Shown here piece by piece: positions 26,486-35,053 of a stretch of DNA of 64,000 bases. A program made the position numbers and the translations under genes. The notes beneath the pieces are model-generated. The model was not told where the DNA came from. It ran no database searches and worked only from the letters and a program-made list of their open reading frames with translations. Source of the DNA: an uncultured Granulosicoccaceae bacterium (GTDB lineage Bacteria > Pseudomonadota > Gammaproteobacteria > Granulosicoccales > Granulosicoccaceae); the NCBI GenBank assembly GCA_937922675.1, contig CALAJN010000009.1, positions 186,001-250,000 on the forward strand, read 5' to 3'. Position 1 is the first letter of the stretch; every line of letters starts with the position of its first letter.

Positions 26486-27238
26486 TCAGCTTCGACGTGA
26501 TGCCGCGTCGATCAATACACGCTTTGCCTCATTGACCTTGGCGGACAGGTAGTGGCTACCTCCCTTGTCGGGGTGTAGTCGCACCATCAGCGAGCGATGT
26601 GCCGTAACAATCTCGTCACGACCAGCATCGGCGCTCACACCGAGTATCTCGCAAGCCTCATCCACGTTCATGTCAGAACTCGCCGCCGATGCACCAGCGC
26701 CTCCTGGACCTTCAGTGCCAGGCTTGGCACCCCAGCTCTCGGGGCGCTCACGCACGAGCCAGGATTCGAGCAGGCGAAGACCCTCGGTATCCGAACGTCT
26801 GCAGTAGCTGTGTAGTGATTCGAGTTCATCATCACTGAGCGCATCCAGTACACGGCCGGAAAATTCGCCAGCGAGTATCTGTCCGTGCATGGCACCGGTC
26901 TCTGCGTTGAAAGACATTAGCAGAGTAGCGGTGCGCACCTGAGAGACTCGGGCTGAGCCACCCGGAACGCCGGGCATGTCCCCTGTCCATCTAGACAACC
27001 ACGGTGCTGCTCGCATCAGCAGAGGTAGAAAACGCATTACCATGGTCATCAGCGCGCCCAAGGCTGCAAATATTGCCGGGGCCCTGCCAGTGACAACAAG
27101 CGCCAACAATACAAGCCCGAGAGCTATTACAGCAATCTTGATTCGGCCCATCTTGCCCTCGGCCAGCAAGGCACGAAAATACTTCTGGTAGATCATCCAG
27201 CCAACGACGGCGATGGCAATCAGAAACAACCCGCTCAT
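26486..27238 (-). CDS. Membrane-anchored protein with C-terminal J domain
   Basis: A 250-residue protein with hydrophobic segments at about 1-18, 32-50 and 53-75, a variable middle region, and a C-terminal J domain (about 193-248). The J domain has the HPD tripeptide in VRLHPDKGGSHYL, which stimulates Hsp70 ATPase. A J domain at the far C-terminus on a membrane anchor resembles the mitochondrial Tim14/Pam18 arrangement and known DnaJ-like proteins of proteobacteria. The middle segment, FSGRVLDALSDDELESLHSY, is also seen in such proteins. It probably recruits DnaK to the inner membrane. Single gene. Confidence 0.85.
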   Translation of the reverse strand: MSGLFLIAIAVVGWMIYQKYFRALLAEGKMGRIKIAVIALGLVLLALVVTGRAPAIFAALGALMTMVMRFLPLLMRAAPWLSRWTGDMPGVPGGSARVSQVRTATLLMSFNAETGAMHGQILAGEFSGRVLDALSDDELESLHSYCRRSDTEGLRLLESWLVRERPESWGAKPGTEGPGGAGASAASSDMNVDEACEILGVSADAGRDEIVTAHRSLMVRLHPDKGGSHYLSAKVNEAKRVLIDAASRRS

Positions 27239-27287
27239 GGTGTCGCTACACTCAATCCAAACAGATACCTACTCACAAGGTGAGGCG

Positions 27288-27953
27288 TCATCGTCGTCGC
27301 AAGAAGCTCATTAGCAAAACGCCCACCACCGCCAATGACGAGGCTGCGCTCGCCACATAGGTAAGCGCCGCTGCTATCAGCATGGTCTTCGCGCCGGAGA
27401 GATCATGCTCATCGACGAGCTTCAGCCGCGTCAGTTCATCCAGGGCCCGGCGACTGGCATCAAACTCGATCGGCAGGGTCAACAGTTGTACAAGAACAGC
27501 AGCGCTCAGCATGACCAGGCCTGCATCAAGCAATACAGGCAGACCACCCAGACCCCCACCCATCATCAGCAGCAACCCGAACCTGTGCCCGGCCGCTGCC
27601 ATCGGCATCAACACGGCCTTGGCGCGCAGTGGCCAGTATTGCGTATGTTTTTGCAGCGCATGGCCCACTTCATGCGCCGCGACGGCCAGTGATGCGACGC
27701 TGGCATCGTCACTGACCGAGGGTGACAGACGAATGAGATCGCGTGAGGGGATGTAGTGGTCACTCAACTGCCCCTGCGAGCGCTCAAGCGTTACATGCTG
27801 CAGCCCATTGCTGTCGAGGATATGTCGTGCTGTTGCGCGCCCATGGGCACCGATGTGATTTGCGACGCTGCCCCAGGTAGCGTAGGTCCGCGTCATCCAC
27901 CAACGCACGATAGCGGCAAGCAGGAACGAACCGATGCCGACGATAATGATCAT
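27288..27953 (-). CDS. Zinc-dependent membrane metallopeptidase, YugP family
   Basis: A 221-residue membrane protein. The zinc site is HEVGHALQ (His-Glu-x2-His) at about 92-99, preceded by the family's IRLSPSVSDDASVASLAVAA stretch. It has an N-terminal hydrophobic segment and two to three more after the active site; IEFDASRRALDEL is another family mark. I start at ATG 27953 (AGGA 13 nt upstream); a TTG 60 bases upstream would only add a polar tail before the first membrane segment. Physiological substrates of YugP-type peptidases are not established. Confidence 0.86.
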   Translation of the reverse strand: MIIIVGIGSFLLAAIVRWWMTRTYATWGSVANHIGAHGRATARHILDSNGLQHVTLERSQGQLSDHYIPSRDLIRLSPSVSDDASVASLAVAAHEVGHALQKHTQYWPLRAKAVLMPMAAAGHRFGLLLMMGGGLGGLPVLLDAGLVMLSAAVLVQLLTLPIEFDASRRALDELTRLKLVDEHDLSGAKTMLIAAALTYVASAASSLAVVGVLLMSFLRRR

Positions 27954-28054
27954 GGTTTGGATATGTCCTGCTTCACTGATCGTCGACAGTGCGTCCGCTG
28001 ACCGAACCGTCAAGGCACATCAACCGCAACGCACGCATCAGCTGTTTTGTCAGC

Positions 28055-28369
28055 CTACTCGTCCCACATGACGTTCTCGCCCGCATCGCGAGCAGCCTCA
28101 AGGAGTGCAATCAGGGGCTGAGCGCGCGTTGCCAAGGGAACCGGAGCTGGTTCAGCATCATCGCTGTCAGGGTCAGATACTGGCTCCGGTGTGTCGTCAG
28201 CACTGTTGGCGATACCGGCCTGCAATCGCTCAAGCGCATCGGGAATGTCAGCTGCCAACAGGGCACTGGGTACTGTGCCACTGTGCCCCATCAGCTTGAG
28301 CAGCGAAACCGCTGCCGTGCCAAACATCGTGATGTCCGCATGAGCGGACGTCTTGAAAGTGACCAACAT
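28055..28369 (-). CDS. DUF1840-like small protein
   Basis: A 104-residue acidic soluble protein. The start MLVTFKTSAHADITMFGTAA and the following LLKLMGHSGTVPSALLAADI match what I remember of the DUF1840 family of short proteobacterial proteins. A Pro/Asp/Glu-rich linker precedes a C-terminal LIALLEAA helix. ATG 28369 has a GGGAGA site; a GTG two codons upstream is also in frame. Function unknown. It follows the repeat-protein gene on the same strand. Confidence 0.75.
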   Translation of the reverse strand: MLVTFKTSAHADITMFGTAAVSLLKLMGHSGTVPSALLAADIPDALERLQAGIANSADDTPEPVSDPDSDDAEPAPVPLATRAQPLIALLEAARDAGENVMWDE

Positions 28370-28422
28370 ACTCACGTCTCCCAGATCCCTGGCTTGTAAA
28401 TTCTGTTCAGACTACAGGAGAG

Positions 28423-29937
28423 TCAGGAAGCCTCCTCGACACGTAGATGCGTCAGGGTCTGATAGGTGATACCGCCACGATTCAGATTCTTGTCGATCTG
28501 ATACGCCTCGATGGCATCCATCGTCGCCTTGCCGACCACTCCATCAGCCGGCCCCGGGTCATAGCCTTCGCGCTGCAGCGCCTCCTGTATTTCGGTCACG
28601 ATGCCCTGAGTCATATTGGTTTCGCACAGTACCGGCCGCCATTCGAGCCTGGCCGGTTCAATCTCGATCTGACTGGTGATTGTCTCGGTAACTGCCGGCG
28701 TAACAGTGCGTGTCTCGCTGGCATCCGCTACGAGTTTCTGAACCGAAAAGGTCCGATACTCAGCCGGCACAGCAGTGACGGTCGTGGTCGCCTGCTCGGC
28801 AATTATCTGAGTAGGCACGCTAGTGTATTCCGCCGGACTTTCTGTCAAGCAGACCTTCTCACCTGTCGGCTTGGATCCGGCAGCCGCATCAGCGCCATCG
28901 GCAACCCAGAAAAACCTGGCCTCAGATACGCGGGTGCGTGTCTCGACATTGGTGTACTCCGCCTCAACATCCACGCGACGCTCACTCGCTGGAGTCACAA
29001 GACGTTGCACTTGATAAGTCTCGTACTCTGCTGGTATTTCCTCCATTCGCGAGGTAGCCGGCGTATCCAGTACAGTGCGAGAGACGGTCTCATAGCGCGC
29101 AGGCAATTCGACCAGACACATAATCTCGCCGGTCGTGTCATCGATGCGTTCAACGGGGCCGCGACCGGGGCGCCAAACGCTTCGCGCAGGCTCGACCAAC
29201 ACCCTCTCCTGCTCCGTACGGAAAATCGCCGGAACGTTAACAATGCGCTGAGACGCCTCCTTGACGACAATGCGTTCGTCGACGGTTTCGTAGACCGCCG
29301 GTGCTATCTCGATTCGCACGCTGGGCTCTTTTGACAGCACCCGTTGCAACTCGGATCGATAGACAGGGGGTTGCCAGTATTCAACAAAGCAGCTGCCGGG
29401 TTCCACGCGATCAAGATCAATGCCTGCGGTAGCGATATTTTCCAGATCAACCGGGTTGGCAGGACGCTGCTGCTCGCCATCAGCGACCGTCCAGTTGAGC
29501 TCGCGTGCTTTTACCTGGACACGCTCGGTTGAAGCCTCGAACACGGTCGGAGCTGACGCAATACGCGAACTCGATTCACGCACCACAACGCGCTCCTGGA
29601 TCGTTTCAAACACAGCCGGGGTTGATTCGATTCGCTCTACGGCCTCCTGGGTTACAACCTCTTCGGTGCGATCAGCAAACTTGGGCGGCACGATTACCTT
29701 GGCATAGCACTCGCCGGGCTTTGCATCCGGCAAGGTCAAGGTATTGTCTATTTGTTGCGCTAGTACCGGCGTGGGGCCAACCGCCAAAAGAACAGCACCG
29801 ACGATACTGACGATGGCGAACGAGCTGCCGGCCACCAGACTCTCGCGCAACAGGCGACACGGGCGTGATACAGCAGCAGAAAGATCAGAAAGGTGCAGCA
29901 CGACAACAACTCCGCAGGAGACGCGACGACGCGCCAA
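28423..29937 (-). CDS. Exported four-repeat protein with C-terminal peptidoglycan-binding domain
   Basis: About 504 residues. The N-terminus has a hydrophobic stretch ending VLA|QQ (cleavage near 60), so it is exported; the exact start is unclear because the frame opens with TTG. Four units of about 73 residues follow, at about 76-150, 182-256, 273-344 and 362-434. Each begins at a cysteine (ECYAK, SCFVE, MCLVE, VCLTE) and ends at a tryptophan (LNW, VWRP, FFW, LEWRP). Inside each are three beta-like sub-repeats of the type PAVYETVDERIVVKEAS. Residues about 445-495 form a PG_binding_1 fold (IQEALQREGYDPGPADGVVG). It probably sits in the periplasm on peptidoglycan. Probably co-transcribed with the upstream kelch gene, 45 bases away. 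Confidence 0.8.
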   Translation of the reverse strand: MARRRVSCGVVVVLHLSDLSAAVSRPCRLLRESLVAGSSFAIVSIVGAVLLAVGPTPVLAQQIDNTLTLPDAKPGECYAKVIVPPKFADRTEEVVTQEAVERIESTPAVFETIQERVVVRESSSRIASAPTVFEASTERVQVKARELNWTVADGEQQRPANPVDLENIATAGIDLDRVEPGSCFVEYWQPPVYRSELQRVLSKEPSVRIEIAPAVYETVDERIVVKEASQRIVNVPAIFRTEQERVLVEPARSVWRPGRGPVERIDDTTGEIMCLVELPARYETVSRTVLDTPATSRMEEIPAEYETYQVQRLVTPASERRVDVEAEYTNVETRTRVSEARFFWVADGADAAAGSKPTGEKVCLTESPAEYTSVPTQIIAEQATTTVTAVPAEYRTFSVQKLVADASETRTVTPAVTETITSQIEIEPARLEWRPVLCETNMTQGIVTEIQEALQREGYDPGPADGVVGKATMDAIEAYQIDKNLNRGGITYQTLTHLRVEEAS

Positions 29938-29982
29938 CCTGCAATTGTCGGACTGATTGACCCGAAGATCAACGTCGATTTT

Positions 29983-31626
29983 CTAACGCCAGTTACGCCT
30001 GCGTAGTGCAGCGACCAATAAACCGGTTAAAAGTAACCACCCTGCGGCTCCGCCACCCCGCTTCTTTGCCTCTGTCGGGTTGTCGTCGACGCCGTCCGCG
30101 ATACCGTCGCCATCGGTATCAGCATTCAGCGGATCAGTACCAAGGGCAAGCTCGTCCGCATCTTCAAGGCCATCGGCATCCGAATCCGCGTTTGTCGGAA
30201 CGGTGCCGATACTGACTTCTTCGCCGTCATTGATACCGTCCTGATCGGTATCCACATTCAAGGGTAGCGTGCCGTGCACGTCAACCTCATCACCGTCACC
30301 CAGACCATCGCTATCAGAATCAATGCTCAAAAGATTGGTGCCCAACCCACTCTCGCGTCCATCAACCAGCCCATCTTCATCGGTGTCTGCCGCCAGAGGA
30401 TCACTACCGAGCTGCACTTCTTCCCCATCATCGAGTCCATCGAGGTCGGTATCCGAACTGAGCGCAGCGGTGCCGTGCTCGTTCACTTCATCACCATCAC
30501 TCAAGCCGTCGCCATCCGAGTCGGCGACAAGCGGGTCTGTGCCAAGCTCACTCTCTTGCGCATCGGTCAACCCGTCCTCGTCCTGATCGGGCACGGTCTC
30601 ATGTATGAGCGCGAGCACTTCATGAGAGTTGGTTTCTGCAGAGCCGCCTCGCGTTTCAGCGCCTGCAACAACATGCCATTGATTGCCAATCAGTCCGCCA
30701 CCGGCGCTGTGCCGTGCCGACCGCATGCCTTGCAGTCTTCTCCATTGACCGGTAACTACATCAAACGCCTCGACAGCATTCACGGCGACTCTGGCCGTTT
30801 CGCCCCCAGCCACAAGCACTTCCGAACCGAAGGGCACAGCCATGACACCCGCGCGCTGTGTTGGAATGTCGGCTTCAGATGACCAGCTGCCATCGCGCCA
30901 CACATCGGTTGCACCTACCGTATCTGCAAACACGTTGGGCATGGCACTGCGGCGCCCTCCTGTAACCACCAACACGTCGTCGACCCATGTGGCTGCGTGA
31001 TGATCACGCGCCTGCGGAGCGTCCGGCAGTATCTCCCAAGTACCCGTGGACGGCTGGTAGCGATCAAACCAGGCAACCGCACCGCCGCTATGGCCGAGCG
31101 TATTGCCGCCAATGACATAGATCCAGCCATCACGCACCGCGGCAGCCGCACTTCCGCGACGCCTGGCCTCTGGAATACTGCCTACGATTCGCCAGGTCTC
31201 GGTCAGGGTGTCAAAGACATAGATGTCCTCAAGGGAGGGTTCGGCTGGAAAATTGCCCACCAGCGCCCCGATTGCGTAGATATCCGTGCCGATCGCCACC
31301 GCTTGAAAGTGATGAAAGTCAACCGGGGCGGGTGGCGCAACTGACCAGGTGCCGGATGCCGAATCGTAGATCTCGACCGGGCGTGTGCCCCGCCCCCCTA
31401 ACAGGTAGAACTTGCCGTCAATTCCGATACCGGAGGCTTCGTGGCGCGCGGTTGCGGCGCTGCCGTCTGTCGAGCCGACCGACTGCCACTGCTGTGCAGC
31501 ATCCACCGCTGCACCGACACCCAGTGACAAGAGCGCCATGCTGAAAGCTGTCGCGCAAACAAAACCGACTTTGCGCCTGCTGCCAACGGCCCTGAGATGA
31601 TTGGAAAATACGCGCACGCTTTTCAT
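29983..31626 (-). CDS. Secreted kelch-repeat / thrombospondin type-3 protein with GlyGly-CTERM-like tail
   Basis: A 547-residue exported protein. After an N-terminal signal (SMALLSLGVGAAVDA), residues about 50-340 form kelch-like beta-propeller blades (FYLLGGRGTRPVEIYD, WIYVIGGNTLG, VLVAGGETA). Residues about 345-520 hold eight calcium-binding repeats of the form DxDxDGLxDxxE. The C-terminus is GGGAAGWLLLTGLLVAALRRR: a glycine cluster, one membrane segment and an arginine cluster, the pattern of a GlyGly-CTERM sorting signal cut by rhombosortase. Such proteins usually leave by type II secretion. It is first in a two-gene unit with the repeat protein. Confidence 0.87.
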   Translation of the reverse strand: MKSVRVFSNHLRAVGSRRKVGFVCATAFSMALLSLGVGAAVDAAQQWQSVGSTDGSAATARHEASGIGIDGKFYLLGGRGTRPVEIYDSASGTWSVAPPAPVDFHHFQAVAIGTDIYAIGALVGNFPAEPSLEDIYVFDTLTETWRIVGSIPEARRRGSAAAAVRDGWIYVIGGNTLGHSGGAVAWFDRYQPSTGTWEILPDAPQARDHHAATWVDDVLVVTGGRRSAMPNVFADTVGATDVWRDGSWSSEADIPTQRAGVMAVPFGSEVLVAGGETARVAVNAVEAFDVVTGQWRRLQGMRSARHSAGGGLIGNQWHVVAGAETRGGSAETNSHEVLALIHETVPDQDEDGLTDAQESELGTDPLVADSDGDGLSDGDEVNEHGTAALSSDTDLDGLDDGEEVQLGSDPLAADTDEDGLVDGRESGLGTNLLSIDSDSDGLGDGDEVDVHGTLPLNVDTDQDGINDGEEVSIGTVPTNADSDADGLEDADELALGTDPLNADTDGDGIADGVDDNPTEAKKRGGGAAGWLLLTGLLVAALRRRNWR

Positions 31627-31727
31627 GCAGAGACTAGCGGCCCCGAGGCAACGAAAGTCACACTCGAGTCATCGCACTGTGAACTACTGCTCAGAATTTT
31701 GGCAACTGGACGATTTCAGCCGAGACC

Positions 31728-32612
31728 TTACTTGCCCGCCGCATCGTCGCCAGGCAGCCGGGCGATCAGGCTGCTTGTGTCCCAACGTCCGCCACCCATG
31801 GACTGAACCTCGGCGTAGAACTGATCTACAGCCGCTGCCACTGGCAGGCTCGCTCCATTGCGGCGGGCCTCATCCAGACAAATCGACAAGTCCTTGCGCA
31901 TCCAGTCAACCGCAAATCCGTGCTCGAATTCCCGGTCCAGCATGGTCTCGTAGCGATTGAGCATCTGCCATGACTGGGCCGCACCCTTGCCGATGACATC
32001 AACGACTGCACGACCGTCAAGGCCGGCTCGCTCAGCGAAGTGCAGGCCCTCGGAAAGACCCTGGACGAGTCCAGCGATACAGATCTGATTGACCATCTTG
32101 GCGAGTTGTCCAGCGCCGCTACCACCCAACAGACGACAGGACCTTGCATAGTGCGCAATGATCGGCTCTGCGGTGCCAAAGTGTGCATCGTCTCCACCAA
32201 CCATCACGGTCAGCTGACCATTTTCCGCACCTGCCTGGCCACCGGACACAGGCGCATCCAGAAAACCGATACCGCTCTTCGCGGCCACTGCATGCAACTC
32301 GCGCGCGAGTACTGCCGACGCTGTAGTGTGATCGACAAACAAGCTACCCGCGATCATTGCCTGCAAGGCACCCTGGTCACCAGAGGTAATCGAGCGGACA
32401 TCATCATCGTTGCCAACACAGGCAAAAACGATGGCTGCCCCCTCGGCTGCAGCTGCAGGCGAATCATGACGAGTGCCTGAATGCTCAGCAACCCATCGCT
32501 CGGCAGTGGCTGCGGTCCTGTTATAGACGCGCACCTCGTGCCCCGCCTTGGCCAAATGACCTGCCATTGGATAACCCATGACACCCAGACCTAAAAATGC
32601 AACAGTGGCCAT
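31728..32612 (-). CDS. 3-hydroxyisobutyrate dehydrogenase-type NAD(P) oxidoreductase
   Basis: A 294-residue beta-hydroxyacid dehydrogenase. The cofactor loop is FLGLGVMGYPMAGHL at the N-terminus, the substrate motif is DAPVSGGQAGAENG (about 118-131), and the catalytic Lys is in GAGQLAKMVNQ. The family reduces or oxidises 3-hydroxyisobutyrate, tartronate semialdehyde or succinic semialdehyde; this one has no neighbour that narrows the choice. It follows the MocR regulator gene by 88 bases on the same strand, so it could be a regulatory target. Confidence 0.88.
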   Translation of the reverse strand: MATVAFLGLGVMGYPMAGHLAKAGHEVRVYNRTAATAERWVAEHSGTRHDSPAAAAEGAAIVFACVGNDDDVRSITSGDQGALQAMIAGSLFVDHTTASAVLARELHAVAAKSGIGFLDAPVSGGQAGAENGQLTVMVGGDDAHFGTAEPIIAHYARSCRLLGGSGAGQLAKMVNQICIAGLVQGLSEGLHFAERAGLDGRAVVDVIGKGAAQSWQMLNRYETMLDREFEHGFAVDWMRKDLSICLDEARRNGASLPVAAAVDQFYAEVQSMGGGRWDTSSLIARLPGDDAAGK

Positions 32613-32700
32613 TCAAGAGACTCCGGTAAACGTGTAGACATCAGCGGGCAGCTAACTGTCAAATTGCACTAACACAAGCCAATGCCGCAGTAGATTCGGC

Positions 32701-34266
32701 TCAGCAGGACCCCGCGAGTTCCTCAACCACTGACGCCAGGCGATCGATGCCCGGCACGATTTGCGACTCGTCAATTGAGGAAAAGCCAAGGCGGCACCAT
32801 GCATCGTGTTGCTGCGGCTCACTGAAGTAGGTATCACCCGCATGTAACAATATACCTTGTCCAAGAGCAGCTCTCTCAAGGGCTACAGCTGACACGCCCT
32901 TTGGCAATCGAACCCAGAACGACGAGCCTCCATAGGCAGGCGCCTTGGCAGAGAGGGGTGCATGCGCCGCCAGGGCCGAGTCCATCGTGGTGAAGCGCTC
33001 CCGGAATGATCGAGAGATACGCAACAAGGCTGAATCATGGTGGCCCAGCGATAGAAAGTGCCCAACGGTGCGCTGCGTATTGGTGGGAGGATGCCGATAC
33101 ATCAGACGCCGCAAGGCACGTGCTTGACGAATGAACTCGCGCGGCCCCACCATGAAGCCGACTCGCAAGCCGGGTGCGAGGGTCTTTGAAAGACTACCCA
33201 CGTAGATCACGCGATGGTCCGCATCGAGACTCTTCAACGCGGGTGTCGGTGCACCCACAAAATTGAGCTCGCTCTCGTAGTCGTCTTCGACAATCGTGAC
33301 ATCCCCGTTCGCAGCATCGGCCAACAGCTGCTCGCGCGCCTGCAGTGGCATGGTAGTTGTGGTCGGGCACTGGTGACTGGGCGTGACGTACAAGAGCTTG
33401 CACGACGCCAGGCGTTCATCCGTGGTTACACCTGCGTCTCCGACTGCGAAGCTCTCGGTCTTGCCTGCAAACAGGGAAAAGATATTACGCGCATCTGGAT
33501 AACAGGGGTCTTCAAGACCTGCTGTGCAATCCTTGTCGAGCAGCAGCTGTGCAATCAAGAACAAGGCGTTTTGAGCGCCAGTGGTAATCAACAACTCATC
33601 CGGGTCGGCCCACACACCGCGTCGTGGCAATACGCGCGTGAGAATCTGTTCGACCAACAACTCATCATCATGATCTGTACGGTCTTGCGTCCACCGGGCT
33701 ATCGCATCAACACGCAATGACAAGCGGACCGCTTCTCGCCAGTCGTTAACCGGAAACAAGGTCTCATCGGTTTGACCATAAATAAAGGGGAATTCATATC
33801 GCTGCCAATCGAGCGGCCTGTGAATGTTGCGTTGCGATAAAAGGTCCATGACCACACCGGGATCGCGATCCGGTCGCGGTGGGTGTGCCTCAGCCGCACC
33901 CTGAACATCAGCGCGGATTGTCTTTGAAGGCTGTACCCGTCCGTCAAGCATCTCCGGGTTGACAAAATAGCCGTGGCGCTCGCGCGCGATCAGATAGTGC
34001 TCATCGACCAGGTGTTGGTAAGCCAACACAACGGTATTGCGGGCCACTCCCAGCTCTGACGCCAGTGAGCGCGAGGACGGCAGCGGACAATCCTTGGCGA
34101 TTCGCCCATCAAGAATGGCCTTGACCATCTCTTGACGAAGCTGCAACTGCAGGCTCTGCGAAGCCGATGAATCAACACGAAACAGGCGACGCCACATCGG
34201 ACCTGAAGTAGACGGTGTAGCACTACCCTTGCTCGCACCGGACGGCTCGTCGACTCCAGCTCCCAT
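32701..34266 (-). CDS. MocR/PdxR-type GntR regulator with aminotransferase domain
   Basis: A 521-residue regulator. The N-terminal GntR winged helix (about 40-105) has GRIAKDCPLPSSRSLASELG and ARNTVVLAYQHLVDEH. The remainder is a fold-type I aminotransferase domain; the PLP-binding Lys lies in YVGSLSKTLAPGLRVGF. MocR proteins use PLP as effector or to sense amino compounds. The start ATG overlaps the upstream gene's stop as TGATG, an unusual coupling to a coiled-coil membrane protein. Candidate targets are the 3-hydroxyisobutyrate-type dehydrogenase next door or pyridoxal synthesis genes elsewhere. Confidence 0.9.
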   Translation of the reverse strand: MGAGVDEPSGASKGSATPSTSGPMWRRLFRVDSSASQSLQLQLRQEMVKAILDGRIAKDCPLPSSRSLASELGVARNTVVLAYQHLVDEHYLIARERHGYFVNPEMLDGRVQPSKTIRADVQGAAEAHPPRPDRDPGVVMDLLSQRNIHRPLDWQRYEFPFIYGQTDETLFPVNDWREAVRLSLRVDAIARWTQDRTDHDDELLVEQILTRVLPRRGVWADPDELLITTGAQNALFLIAQLLLDKDCTAGLEDPCYPDARNIFSLFAGKTESFAVGDAGVTTDERLASCKLLYVTPSHQCPTTTTMPLQAREQLLADAANGDVTIVEDDYESELNFVGAPTPALKSLDADHRVIYVGSLSKTLAPGLRVGFMVGPREFIRQARALRRLMYRHPPTNTQRTVGHFLSLGHHDSALLRISRSFRERFTTMDSALAAHAPLSAKAPAYGGSSFWVRLPKGVSAVALERAALGQGILLHAGDTYFSEPQQHDAWCRLGFSSIDESQIVPGIDRLASVVEELAGSC

Positions 34267-34922
34267 CAGCGGTGTTCTTCAAGGATATCGTCCAACACGG
34301 CCATGTCGGGTAGTTCCGTTTCTGGCAGATCCGGCACCCGCTCATTCCATCGATCAATTCGGGCACGTCGCTCTAGCAACGGCACATCCACCTCAGCTCC
34401 TACCGCAGCGGCATCATCCGAATGATCGCCCGTCAGGTCGTCCAACTGGGATTGCAGTAGACGCGCTGTGTCCCCGGCAGCAGGTAGAGGTAGCGCGACC
34501 CCGGCCCGATCCCGCTCAGCCATGCCGTATTCCTGTCGGAGTGCGCTCGAACGCTGCTCGGCACGCATGAGCTGCTCTTCGGTAGAACGTTGCTCGGCGA
34601 GCAAGTCTTCCAATCTGTTTTGCTGAAGCCTCGCATGCGACTCCAGTGTCTCTTGCTTGGCTGCTTGAGACAGCTCTCGCTCTCGCCACCGTCGACGATT
34701 TCGCGCTGCGCCTTCACGCTCGTGCTCCAGCGCGATACTCAGCACATCAACGCGTCTTTGGGATTCACGCTCAGCCGCTGTGTGCTTCTGTTCAAGCTCA
34801 CGCAGCGCGAACTCATGACGTTCATCGGGTAGCCACCGCGCCAACAGATAACCAATCAGGCCGCCAATCAAGGCGGCCATACCGAGCACAGTGAATAGCA
34901 TTGGTGAAAAGTTCAGCATCAA
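34266..34922 (-). CDS. Membrane-anchored coiled-coil protein, function unknown
   Basis: A 218-residue protein with one N-terminal membrane segment (about 8-28), then a long charged stretch rich in Glu, Arg and Gln (about 33-130) with heptad character, as in RELEQKHTAAERESQRRVD. A short acidic tail follows, ending LPDMAVLDDILEEHR. The layout recalls YhcB/DUF1043 proteins, but I see no family-specific motif. The stop overlaps the start of the MocR gene. Confidence 0.68.
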   Translation of the reverse strand: MMLNFSPMLFTVLGMAALIGGLIGYLLARWLPDERHEFALRELEQKHTAAERESQRRVDVLSIALEHEREGAARNRRRWRERELSQAAKQETLESHARLQQNRLEDLLAEQRSTEEQLMRAEQRSSALRQEYGMAERDRAGVALPLPAAGDTARLLQSQLDDLTGDHSDDAAAVGAEVDVPLLERRARIDRWNERVPDLPETELPDMAVLDDILEEHR

Positions 34923-35053
34923 ACTCGCCCCGTTTGTCCGTGGACTCTGACACGTTGCTCCACTTCCGGCAATCCGGCGAACGTGGCAGTGAACGCAATT
35001 GCCGGATCCCGGCTCTCACAGGGGCCCTTTTTTGACCGTCCCTGAGCAGCGCG

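Noticed and set aside
28447-29334. Long plus-strand frame (295 codons) opposite the repeat protein
   Set aside because: Mirror of the repetitive minus-strand gene; periodic codons keep the antisense frame open.
30100-30600. Regularly spaced direct repeats that at first look CRISPR-like
   Set aside because: They are the codons of eight DxDxDGLxDxxE calcium repeats in the kelch protein; spacing varies with the protein and there are no unique spacers or cas genes.
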